From Cyclostephanos tholiformis (Eukaryota; Bacillariophyta; Thalassiosirophyceae; Thalassiosirales; Thalassiosiraceae), in contig JALLPB010000655.1 of the NCBI GenBank assembly GCA_036939975.1, forward strand, positions 1 to 13,870: DNA of 13,870 nt. Reading direction: 5' to 3'. The number at the start of each line of letters is the position of its first letter. Position 1 is the first letter of the stretch. The translations under genes were made by a program, and so were the position numbers. Positions 6,378 through 13,870 of the stretch are shown here, piece by piece. The notes below the pieces were generated by a model that searched no databases, was not told where the DNA came from, and saw only the letters and a program-made list of their open reading frames with translations.

Positions 6378-8129
6378 ATGTCCCATCGAATGAACACGAT
6401 GCCCACGGTCCGACGGGGTCGGACGTATCAAAAATACGGCGACGACGACAGCCGAGGACTCGGCGGAGTCTGTTCGGTGATATTGATACTCGCCCTCCTC
6501 GTCCTGCCCCCGGCATTCCTTTACGTCTCCGAGCGATCGCGATACGTCCGATACGAGACGCTGAGCACTGCCCTGAGTGGCGGCGAAATATACGAGTTGA
6601 ATCGTCGTGGCGGCGATCGCGGTCGTCATCGAAGAGACGGCATATTATTATCCCCGGGCACCCTGGTCCACGGCACCTCCTCGAACGTATACGCTCATCC
6701 CGCGGACGTCGACATGGACGTCGCGATGCCCGGGGCGCTAATATTGAGACGACGGACGGAATACTGCCAATGGGAGGAAATTCAGAGCCGTGCCTGCGAG
6801 ACGTGCAGTCGCACGGTCAAGGCCAAGGACGGATCGTCGAAGGAGGAGAGTTATCAGTGCGATTGCGTCGTGCGTTACGATTACGTCAAGAATTGGAGGA
6901 ATCGCAGGATAAATAGCCTGCTGTTCGATCAGCCGGGGGCGCATCACAATCCGATGAGGGATCCCATGCCGAGCGCGACATTTTTGGACGAACGTGCCGC
7001 GTTGACCTTTCGGGAATACGGAGACGACGCTCACGACGACGACGTCGAGGCGGAGGAGGGGGGTTGGAGGGGGGGGGGGGGGGGGGGGGGAGGAGGCGAC
7101 GGGGATGTTGTACTACGTGCGATACTCGATCCGAGGATGCTCTCGTCGGGGGTGAGGGGATGGCCGTACCGTAATGTCGAATTCAATCATGATGGCATGC
7201 CGCCGTCTCCATCGTACTTTGCCCGATTCCTATCGTTCCTCGGACTCTCGTCGCTATTCAGGGACGATACCAGATACGAGACGCTAAGTCTCCTCCGGGA
7301 TACGCCGAACTCGAAGGCCGCGCTTCGTGATAACTTCGTATACGTCGGACGGGGGGGGTACTTCTTCTCCCCCTACGAGAGTCCGTCGACGTACGGCAAA
7401 TTGTTCAATTACTTCGTTCAGTACCTCGAGGGATCGCTTTTCGATTGGCAGGTGGGGGACCTGATGCCGAGCTGCACGGCGGGGGATTTGAGATTCCGTT
7501 ACGAGGTGCAGGATCCGAACATCGTATCGATACTCGGGCAGGTCGATGCTAGTCGCGATCGCGTCGAGGATGGGATCAGGATAACGCCCCGCGCGATGAC
7601 GACGACGAACGGGCAAGTCGACGCGGCGAGCACGATCGGGCTGGTCCACGCCGGTAGAAGATCGGCGCGCGCCATGCTCGTCGACGAGGATGCCGATTCG
7701 AGATTTCGAGCGAACATCGTTCGGGTCGTGCTGCTGTTATTCTGGTCGATACCAGCCTCCCGTCTTGGGGGGGTGGCGCTCGGGAGGGAAATGGGATTGT
7801 CGTCGGTCGTCGTCCAGGCCATGGGAGCGCTGGGACTGTGCGCGACGCTCCTCGGCGGCATGTGGCTAATGATATGGGGCGGCACGTACGGTTCGATCGA
7901 GTCGATATTCGCATTCCTCGCGGGCTCGGTCGCCTGCTATCGCGCATATCGAACGTCGTACGGGATGGGACGGGGCGGTAGACGGTGGCGTGCGGTTTGG
8001 TGCCGTATCGCGAAATGGGCGAATACACCGCCCGAGTGGAGGGTTGAGGATACGTATGTCAGGGGGTTCGACTCGTCGGCGAGGGTCGGACCGGGGGATG
8101 ACGACAAGGCCAGATCGAAGAAGCTGTAA
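6378..8129 (+). CDS. TMEM43-like multi-pass membrane protein
   Basis: Intronless 583-residue protein. A short basic N-terminus leads into a hydrophobic segment (31-50). It is followed by SERSRYVRYETLSTALSGG (51-69), comparable to the start of the TMEM43 luminal region. The block EYCQWEE (128-134), YDYVKNW (167-173), INSLLF (178-183) and HHNPMRDPMPSATF (189-202) matches the conserved TMEM43 core of a Tyr/Gln-Trp-x-Glu motif, Tyr-x-Tyr-x-x-x-Trp, and His-x-NP. A CxxC/CxC pair lies at 140-143 and 161-163. A later DLMPSCTAGDLRFRYEVQ resembles the GD-(I/L)-R strand of the family. Several hydrophobic helices follow near the C-terminus (about 440-530). In animals TMEM43 is an ER and inner-nuclear-membrane protein; the role in algae is unknown. 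Residues about 232-240 are poly-Gly encoded by a 22-base G run after an acidic stretch, probably a variable surface loop. Alternative starts at Met5 and Met8 are possible. Confidence 0.7.
   Translation: MSHRMNTMPTVRRGRTYQKYGDDDSRGLGGVCSVILILALLVLPPAFLYVSERSRYVRYETLSTALSGGEIYELNRRGGDRGRHRRDGILLSPGTLVHGTSSNVYAHPADVDMDVAMPGALILRRRTEYCQWEEIQSRACETCSRTVKAKDGSSKEESYQCDCVVRYDYVKNWRNRRINSLLFDQPGAHHNPMRDPMPSATFLDERAALTFREYGDDAHDDDVEAEEGGWRGGGGGGGGGDGDVVLRAILDPRMLSSGVRGWPYRNVEFNHDGMPPSPSYFARFLSFLGLSSLFRDDTRYETLSLLRDTPNSKAALRDNFVYVGRGGYFFSPYESPSTYGKLFNYFVQYLEGSLFDWQVGDLMPSCTAGDLRFRYEVQDPNIVSILGQVDASRDRVEDGIRITPRAMTTTNGQVDAASTIGLVHAGRRSARAMLVDEDADSRFRANIVRVVLLLFWSIPASRLGGVALGREMGLSSVVVQAMGALGLCATLLGGMWLMIWGGTYGSIESIFAFLAGSVACYRAYRTSYGMGRGGRRWRAVWCRIAKWANTPPEWRVEDTYVRGFDSSARVGPGDDDKARSKKL
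7069..7090 (+). repeat. G22 homopolymer inside a coding region
   Basis: An uninterrupted run of 22 G encodes poly-glycine in the TMEM43-like gene. The frame is open and the conserved domain stays in frame on both sides. Such a run is prone to replication slippage and to length error during sequencing. Confidence 0.95.
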
Positions 8130-8504
8130 GTGGCGTGTAGTTGTGATGCGAAGATGCCAGTCAATCCCCTCCCGAACAGTCCGTAACATCGCAAAGGCCC
8201 ACTGATGTTCTCTCTCCATTATTATTGACCGTGCAGCAGTGATGATGTTGAGAATACTCCGCTAAAGCCTCATTAGATGGTAGCCGGTGAATTTTCACAA
8301 TCTAAGCTCAAGGCACAATCGATTGTAGCATCTCAATTTGAAGCCTCTAAGATATGTTAAGGAGTGTATTACTATACTTGTATCAATAAAGCATTGTACT
8401 TTTGGGCGTACTCGTATTTCTCATTCAAGTAAGATTTCACCTCGATTTATGCATATCATATATCATGCGATGGCTTCGTTGTTCATTGAGCCATGATCAA
8501 CACA
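8130..8504. other. Convergent 3' intergenic region
   Basis: It separates the 3' ends of the TMEM43-like (+) and lipocalin-like (-) genes. AATAAA at 8385-8390 could serve the plus-strand gene, which would give a 3' UTR of roughly 270 nt. No gene was recognised here. Confidence 0.4.
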
Positions 8505-9108
8505 TCAAAGGCGAGACATAGGGATCGTCCGCTGTACAGCCCTCGTCCACAATAAAACGTGTTTCTGCTCAGGGGTAAAACTCGCCGTGAGCTGTAGCGT
8601 ATCGTTTCCCGTCCTCTCTTCCTTCCCGAACACGAATGTCCTGACCTGATCGTGCCCGGCGATGTTGGGGAACATGGAAACGCACGGGCGATGGTATACA
8701 CGCCGTCCCACGACGTCAACGTCGTACGTGCCCGCGTAGGAGACGTAATCGGTCCATCGCCGTAGCATATTATCGGTTTCGGGATAATCGGGCCTCATGA
8801 CATCGGCCATGTTGGCGGTCGCGTCGAACAGGGCCGGCGTGGCCTTGGAGAGCGTGGCGGACATGTGGCCATCGGGCGTGTACAGCTGGGAGAGGGATAC
8901 ACACGGGACGGCGCGATTATCCCGTGAGCAATGACACACATTCGTTGACAAAATGGGATTGACCCATCAACGATTATATCACACTTACAATCAGCCCGCG
9001 CGGATCTTGACCCAGCGGATAATGACGAACGCCCGTGGATGCGTCGTCGACGTGATAACTCTTCAGTTCCCACGCACCCACGAACTGATCGCGAGATTTG
9101 GCGGCCAT
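8505..9108 (-). CDS. Lipocalin-like domain protein
   Basis: Two exons, 9108-8989 and 8885-8505, encode 166 residues. The intron 8988-8886 (GTAAGT...CCCAG, phase 0) joins GLI to LYTPDGHMS. The product has the order of the small lipocalin-like family (Lipocalin_5 type): FVGAWELKSY (9-18), YPLGQDPRGLILYTPDGHMS (29-48), YAGTYDVD (about 92-99), a VYHRPCVSMFPN strand, the QVRTF strand, and a final LLWTR strand. These are small beta-barrel proteins, often found near enzymes of secondary or redox metabolism; the ligand is unknown. The start was chosen at the Met before AAKSRD, which places GAW about ten residues in, as in the family; a longer upstream reading exists but lacks family similarity. There is no signal peptide with this start, so it is probably cytosolic. 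The gene is divergent from the ornithine-cyclodeaminase-like gene, with 156 bp between starts. Confidence 0.75.
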
Positions 9109-9162
9109 GATGGTTGGATATTTATAATGGTATCCACTTTTTAATAAAATATACCCACAAGA

Positions 9163-9185
9163 TCCCGCCCATCTTTTGGCGGGAA
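9163..9185. promoter_or_regulatory. Paired E2F-like sites in divergent promoter
   Basis: TCCCGCC (9163-9169) and GGCGGGA (9178-9184) form an inverted pair with an 8-nt spacer. The right half reads TTTTGGCGGGAA (9174-9185), a close match to the E2F/DP consensus. The pair sits between the divergent lipocalin-like and cyclodeaminase-like genes, so it could regulate both. The match is by motif only. Confidence 0.4.
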
Positions 9186-9264
9186 TCATATTCATGCGCA
9201 ACTTACATAGTATTTTTCATTCAGCTTGCAGCAGCAGACGAAAATAATAATTAATAAAAAAGCG

Positions 9265-10578
9265 ATGACCCCTCCTACTAGACATCAATCCCCACCGATC
9301 CCGAGGATAGTGACCCTATCCGAAATCGAGGAGGTCGTCTACACGGACATATTCGCCTATCGTCTCCTCGACGCCATCCTCGATGGATACGTCTCGCACT
9401 CGAACGGGAACTTCAACGCCCCGCCCATCCAGACGATGGGCGCGCCGCCCATGGCGCCGTTCGGCGGACGAACGCGCCGTGTCGGCGGCGGCAGCGGCGG
9501 GGGGGGGGCGGGAGGGATGGGAGCGAAAGGAGGAGAAGACGAAGACGAAGACGAAGAAGGCCGTCATACTACTTATTCCGCCCAAACGTGCGTGAAATCG
9601 GGATACCTAACGTCCTCCCAGCACTACGTCGTCAAGGTCGCGTCCGGCGGATATCCGTTCCCCGCCAACTCCGGCAACGTCCAATTATACTCCCAGGATA
9701 CCGGCACGCTCGAGGCGATATTCCTCGACGACGGATTGCTCACCGAATTGCGCACCGCCGCCGCGGGCGCGGTCGCGGCGAGGCTGCTCATGCCGAAACC
9801 CCCCCGCGTTATGGACGAGGGAACGAGGAACGGCGATCGTTCGCGCCGCTGCGTGGGCATCGTCGGGACTGGCACGCAGGCGCGTCATCAGCTGCGATAC
9901 CTTCGATACGTCACCGAATGTCGCGACGTGAGGGTCTGGGGCAGGACCGAAAGTAACGTGAATGCGTTCGTTAACGACATGACCGAGGAGGGATGGAACG
10001 CGAGGGCCGTGCATGACGTCGACGACCTCCTGGAAACGTGCGGACTGATCGTCACCACCACGAGCTCGAGGGTGCCGTTGCTCGGGAGGCGATGGCTCGT
10101 CGATCGCGATCGACCCGATGACGACGACTGTGATAACGACGACGACCACGATGACGATGACGAGCGATTGCGTCGACGTCGACGTTCCCATCGTGGTCGT
10201 CGTCCGCTCCACGTCACGTGCGTGGGCAGCGACTCTACGGGGAAGAGGGAGCTGTACGATGACTTCATCGCGATGGCGGACATGCTCGTTGCGGACAGTA
10301 GGCTCCAGACCGCCGAGCGTGGCGAGTTCGAGGACGTGATAAGGCGGGGGATGGTTAGGATCGAGGACGTCATCGAAATCGGCGAATTGGCGAGTAGGGT
10401 GGAACTGCACAGGGGGGGAGGACGCGACGTCGGCGGCGGCGACGATGATGATGATGACAGGGAGGAGGATGCCAGGCTCACCATATTCGACACGTCGGGC
10501 ATGGCCGTACAAGATTGCGTCATCGCGAGCATGGTATACGAGGCATTGCAACGATGGAATAACGACGCCCCGCGATAA
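9265..10578 (+). CDS. Ornithine cyclodeaminase/mu-crystallin family protein
   Basis: Intronless 437-residue protein. The first ATG is at 9265; the frame is open upstream but only with a TTG. The N-terminal substrate-binding half contains APPIQTMGAPPMAP (52-65), VKSGYLTSSQHYVVKVASGG (110-129) with the likely substrate-contacting Lys124, and LTELRTAAAGAVAA (159-172) with the conserved Arg163. The Rossmann NAD(H)-binding motif is GIVGTGTQARHQLRYL (198-213), followed by VWGRT (224-228). GSDSTGKREL (321-330) and FDTSGMAVQD (408-417) are typical of the family. Members deaminate or reduce amino and imino acids (ornithine to proline, ketimine reduction, alanopine-type reactions), so the exact substrate cannot be given. 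Oddities are low-complexity inserts: Gly-rich then Glu/Asp-rich at about 69-100, Asp-rich then Arg-rich at 284-313, and Gly/Asp at 384-402. Their positions between conserved blocks suggest loop expansions. Confidence 0.85.
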   Translation: MTPPTRHQSPPIPRIVTLSEIEEVVYTDIFAYRLLDAILDGYVSHSNGNFNAPPIQTMGAPPMAPFGGRTRRVGGGSGGGGAGGMGAKGGEDEDEDEEGRHTTYSAQTCVKSGYLTSSQHYVVKVASGGYPFPANSGNVQLYSQDTGTLEAIFLDDGLLTELRTAAAGAVAARLLMPKPPRVMDEGTRNGDRSRRCVGIVGTGTQARHQLRYLRYVTECRDVRVWGRTESNVNAFVNDMTEEGWNARAVHDVDDLLETCGLIVTTTSSRVPLLGRRWLVDRDRPDDDDCDNDDDHDDDDERLRRRRRSHRGRRPLHVTCVGSDSTGKRELYDDFIAMADMLVADSRLQTAERGEFEDVIRRGMVRIEDVIEIGELASRVELHRGGGRDVGGGDDDDDDREEDARLTIFDTSGMAVQDCVIASMVYEALQRWNNDAPR

Positions 10579-11588
10579 GTGGAGCCATCAATCGTGTATA
10601 ATAATATGTTGCCTATTACTCGTGCCATTTTTTTATTTGAAACCAACGTCAATTCCATCCATGCGTCTCAACTGTCAAATTAAAGTGCTGATTGTTTTCA
10701 TCGGAATAGGTTCTGGGCGTGGATATACGGATAGATGGATGGTGATTATTCGGCAGTGGCACGACAAATATGTTTCCTTCTAGCATCCCTCTGCTGGCCA
10801 GTCTCTCCACTTTGGCGACGAGGTTCTTTGCGCCTTCTAACAACCTGGTTGTGGGACTTGGCATTCTCGTGCTAATGTCATTTCTGTCAATTCGTTGTCA
10901 TTGTGAATATTGTGATTCTCTCATTATGAAAATCACATGAGGTTGACTATGTAGGTAATTATATCGCTTCCAATTGTTTTTCATGTCACCTGACTTGCAA
11001 ATCAAAAAGCGATCTCATCCTTATCATGGGCTAAAAATATATATTTGGCTATGTATAAGTATGAAAAAGGTCAACAGTTCAACAATTATTCTCTAATGCT
11101 GTAAAATTTGATCAAATCACATGTTTTAGTTTCAACATACAATTGAATGATTATGAGTTATCATTAATTGAAGTCTCTTTGTCTTAAATTTTTGACACTA
11201 TTTTTGTTGCTGTTGCCATCTTCATTATGCAACCTTTCCTTGTCATCATCACCAGCAGTTGTTACAAGAAGGAAAGAACATTCAAAACAATATCATTGGT
11301 TAAGCCAAATTGTTGTGGAAATAGCATGGGAGCTTCATTCAACAAATTTTAATAAACAGACAGCTTGAAATCAATGGTATCAAAGTAAGCATTCATATTC
11401 TTGGTGGAAATGGTGGGAATGGTTCTTAGCGTATCATAAATAATGACATGCCAGCTGCTCGTCAGGGCTAAACCCAAAAAATGCTCTTGAAAGCTGCTTC
11501 AGACCAAGAAGCAATATGTACTCAGGGAATTTTCACATGCACCCTGATTCCTCCAAAATCTCACATTTCCTTGCAATACATGACCTCC
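10579..11588. other. Gene-poor AT-rich intergenic stretch
   Basis: About 1 kb after the cyclodeaminase-like gene with no supported gene. Base composition shifts here from GC-rich, GACGAC-biased coding DNA to AT-rich DNA. A short frame with a hydrophobic leader-like stretch begins near 11168 but lacks an ATG. Confidence 0.5.
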
Positions 11589-12194
11589 TCAATTTTTTAG
11601 CAGAATTCCACATTCATTAAATTTGAGCAGCCGTTGAATGTGCTGTGGTCTATTTCTTTGATGGTGGGTGGTATGGATGTTGAAGCATTGTAGCAATGTG
11701 CATTCTTTAAATAATTTCTCCCCAATCTTTTTCAACCCCTCACTGAGAATGCCACATTTTCCTCCTGCCCATTGCTGAGAGTCACAGTTGTCAGTTGTCA
11801 GCCTTGAGCAAGAACTGAATGTGAAATCCTTAATCTTCTTGATGGCATTGGGTATGAGAATGCATTGTAGTGATCTGTATTCAAAAAATGCCATGTCCCC
11901 AATCTCCGTGAGAATTCATTGAATGCACTATCCTTAATTGCCTTGATGGATTTGGTTATGATGTAGTGCTGTAGCAATGTGCATCTATAATATGCCCCCG
12001 CCCCAATCTCCTCCAGTTATATTGTTGAGAATTTCAGTCACCAACTGCCCACATTTGCTGAATACCTGATCGTCAATCACCTTGTTGATGGACAAATGGA
12101 ATCCAATGCAAGTCACAACATCCATCGATAATTCCACCCTCCTGCCCATAATATATGGAGTACCCTTGCTTGTCCTAAAAACAATTATTGCCAT
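11589..12194 (-). pseudogene. Decayed BspA-type leucine-rich-repeat gene
   Basis: On the minus strand, three adjacent frame segments together show the BspA-like LRR pattern of about 23-residue units (I-x-x-x-A-F-x-x-C-x-x-L). From 12194 down the reading passes through KVIDDQVFSKCGQLVTEI. It then shifts frame near 12018 to LEEIGAGAYYRCTLLQ and IKAIKDSAF. It shifts again near 11900 to EIGDMAFFEYRSLQCILIPN and AIKKIKDFTFSSCSRLTT, then GLKKIGEKLFKECTLLQCF. At least two frame changes and scattered lost consensus residues mark it as a pseudogene or a very degraded gene. BspA-type LRR families are large surface or secreted repeat families in diatoms and other protists; a specific role cannot be assigned. 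No clear start or signal peptide is seen. The family call is firm; the exact borders are not. Confidence 0.75.
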
Positions 12195-12224
12195 CAGGCT
12201 AGGAACTAAGGAACTAAGGGTTAA

Positions 12225-12383
12225 CTAAGGTTGTTAGTTAAGGGTTGGCAGGAATCAATTGGGAATTGGTAGGGTACAATTTTCTGCCAAAAAACTCTGC
12301 TGGACATGGATGTTACATGCCTTTGAGGCTTGCTATGCTAGCCAATTCCCAACCTTTTTAGCTAACCCTTAGCTATACCTTAG
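12225..12383. repeat. Imperfect inverted repeat (MITE-like)
   Basis: The left arm 12225-12269 runs from CTAAGG to TTGGGAATTGG (12259-12269). The right arm 12342-12383 carries the reverse complements CCAATTCCCAA (12342-12352) and CCTTAG (12378-12383), with partial pairing between. The span of about 160 bp and AT-rich interior fit a small foldback or MITE remnant. Short direct repeats of the GGAACTAAG type lie just outside on the left. No target-site duplication was confirmed. Confidence 0.5.
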
Positions 12384-12410
12384 AGAAGCCTTTCAGTTTA
12401 GATGGCAGTT

Positions 12411-12550
12411 GAAGAAAATGCCCATCTTGCTGGTAAATAAGGGTCAATATTTGAATGGCAATATTTTATCAATATTTCCTGTAGAAAGTGCCCATCTTGC
12501 TGGTAAATTAGGGTCAATATTTGAATGGCAATATTTTATCAATATTTCCT
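12411..12550. repeat. 70-bp tandem duplication (two copies)
   Basis: Copy 1 is 12411-12480 and copy 2 is 12481-12550, differing at three positions (12412/12482, 12418/12488, 12438/12508). Each ends with CAATATTTCCT followed by GT. Because the period is not a multiple of three, a frame through it would shift between copies; it is unlikely to be coding. The high identity suggests a recent duplication. Confidence 0.9.
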
Positions 12551-12781
12551 GTCCATCATTTGAACATCAACCAAATATGCTGAAAAAAGGTTGGACAAGG
12601 TAACTCAAGCTTAAGTGCTAAAATATAGATAACTTGTCCACCATTGACCCCTCATATTTATGACCTTGTTGTCCCATCCACCATGCATGCCACCATCTGC
12701 CATCAACCCAGCTGTTGTTGTCATGTCAACTATACCATCGTCTGCCTTTGACCCAGTCATTATTGTCACCCACATCCCTAG

Positions 12782-13108
12782 CCACCCACCACACTGTCAT
12801 CTGATCATCTGTCATACAAAAAATTCATTTATGAGGGTGCAAGAGGTGATGAGAGATTATATTTCCCCACCCCATGGACAGAACTGGACAAGGATGAGCT
12901 ACTGTGGTTGACAAGCGTGCCCATTGAGAAGCTGGACACCTTGTATGAGCACTTTGTAGTGAAGAAGAAGAGGGACACTGTGCTGGCCATCGGATATATG
13001 ACATCTGAGGAGAGAGTGGCACTCATGCAGGGGATGATGGAGATGGACGCGGCTGACAAAGACATGAACACAGATGAATCAACCCCTAAAAACACTACTC
13101 CTGTCTAG
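12782..13108 (+). CDS. Coding-looking terminal exon, unknown protein
   Basis: An open frame after a TAG at 12779-12781 runs to a TAG at 13106-13108. From about 12815 it reads like real protein: YKKFIYEGARGDERLYF, then WTELDKDELLWLTSVPIEKL, LYEHFVVKKKRDTVLAIGYM and TSEERVALMQGMMEMD. The mix of charged and hydrophobic positions is that of a helical domain, and the C-terminal tail is polar. No in-frame ATG precedes this stretch; the first Met is inside it, so a 5' exon must lie upstream, or the gene is broken. Possible acceptors before it include CAG-type sites near 12820-12870. The family was not recognised. It could be the last exon of a host gene or a fragment of a repeat-associated gene, given the repeat-rich setting. 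Confidence 0.35.
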   Translation, partial: PPTTLSSDHLSYKKFIYEGARGDERLYFPTPWTELDKDELLWLTSVPIEKLDTLYEHFVVKKKRDTVLAIGYMTSEERVALMQGMMEMDAADKDMNTDESTPKNTTPV

Positions 13109-13870
13109 CACACATAACATACTAGCATTATATACATATTGCATTTTATAATTAGCTTGTGCAACTGTGTCTGGGTTGGTTGAAATTTACATTTTTAAGA
13201 GTAAAAAAATCCCCCCCCTAAAAATTGTTCTGATGCTAGCCTCACCATGCAATTGGGACAAAACCACTCAATCTGACATTAGTCTATATTGTTGTGCAGC
13301 TGCTGATGCCATGGGGCGGCCGTCAGATGACAGTGAGGGGTCAATCAAAGGTTCAACACCCTGGCAGTCCTAACACCCACCCCACCATAACCCCCCCCAA
13401 AAAATGCCTCATCACCATATTCTGGTCCAGCCATGTTACTGGTTGCTTACCAACAGTGTTGCACAAATATCGATGCCAGGAGGGGGGCATCAGGCAATCA
13501 AAAGTAAGCTGAAAAAGTAGGTTTCAGGTGGTGGTCCTAGCATCTACCCTACCACTCAAAAATACCCCCAAAACAACAACCCTCTCCGATTCTCCCCTTG
13601 TTGCATGAATTGCACCACGTCGAGTCACCTGCTGTGATCCAACAGTATCACGTGGCTACCAGTGCCAAGAGGCGGTTGTCCAACAATGGCAAGGTTCCAT
13701 TAAAGGAGAGTTCAGCCAGTGGCCCGGCAATGGCCCAAATGTAACATTTTGCACCCCCAAAAAAAACATGCCAATACTCCCCTCATTGGGCAATTCAGAC
13801 CAAACCATAAAACACATCATGAGGCAATAGTGTTATGATGGGTCAGTCACAAATATGACTAGATGTCTGC
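13109..13870. other. Repeat-like region without supported gene
   Basis: No gene is supported. There are short C tracts followed by A tracts (13205-13220, 13389-13407, 13563-13580, 13753-13768). The segment around 13368-13405 loosely resembles 13532-13575, with GTCCTA followed by CA/CT-rich then C/A tracts, which suggests an old duplication. A 203-nt open frame ending at 13744 has no start codon or recognisable domain. Confidence 0.4.

Noticed and set aside
9685..10658. Long minus-strand open frames over the cyclodeaminase-like gene
   Set aside because: Low-complexity Ser/Asp/Arg-rich shadows of the GAC-biased coding strand, which carries all family motifs.
11168..11368. Open frame with a hydrophobic, signal-peptide-like N-terminus
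   Set aside because: It begins with TTG; the nearest upstream ATG is cut by a stop, and no conserved domain follows.
12660..12911. Met-rich plus-strand frame with Pro/His-rich repeats
   Set aside because: It reflects degenerate CCATC/GTTGTC repeats and runs out of frame with the better-supported exon at 12782-13108.
13541..13744. Open frame ending in a TAA, reading as a possible C-terminal exon
   Set aside because: No start codon, no recognised domain and a simple-sequence beginning; too weak to call coding.
1..13870. tRNA, rRNA, CRISPR or bacterial operon features
   Set aside because: None seen by eye on either strand; introns and gene layout are eukaryotic.

Overview
This window looks like nuclear DNA of a unicellular alga, most likely a diatom. 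The reasons are the short GT-AG introns (about 94 to 200 nt), an algal-type bestrophin-like channel, nucleoredoxin-like and ornithine-cyclodeaminase-like proteins of stramenopile flavour, and a decayed BspA-type leucine-rich-repeat gene, a family that is abundant in diatoms. The lineage is inferred from protein style; no database search was possible.

Layout: 1-55 is an exact copy of an internal piece of the bestrophin gene. It abuts a broken minus-strand gene (56-390) with a RanBP2-like zinc-finger pattern and an in-frame stop. A strong hairpin (457-510) and a short tandem repeat (657-689) follow. A compact gene block comes next: bestrophin-like channel (904-2256, +); nucleoredoxin-like protein (3147-2285, -, three exons); a five-exon gene that splices a guanylate kinase onto a GOLD-like domain and a coiled coil (3328-5720, +); a TMEM43-like membrane protein (6378-8129, +); a lipocalin-like protein (9108-8505, -, two exons); and an ornithine cyclodeaminase/mu-crystallin-family protein (9265-10578, +). 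From about 10.6 kb onward the sequence turns AT-richer and gene-poor. It holds a frameshifted BspA-LRR pseudogene (12194-11589, -), an imperfect inverted repeat (12225-12383), a 70-bp tandem duplication (12411-12550) and one coding-looking exon without a start (12782-13108).

The genes do not form an obvious pathway. They are packed in the usual divergent and convergent pairs of a small algal genome, with shared short promoters at 3148-3327 and 9109-9264 and nearly abutting 3' ends at 2256/2285. The most interesting item is the guanylate kinase-GOLD-coiled-coil gene model. Its splice phases fit exactly, and the downstream half has no in-frame ATG ahead of its GOLD domain. Splicing or retention of one intron would decide between a roughly 204-residue kinase and a roughly 600-residue fusion.
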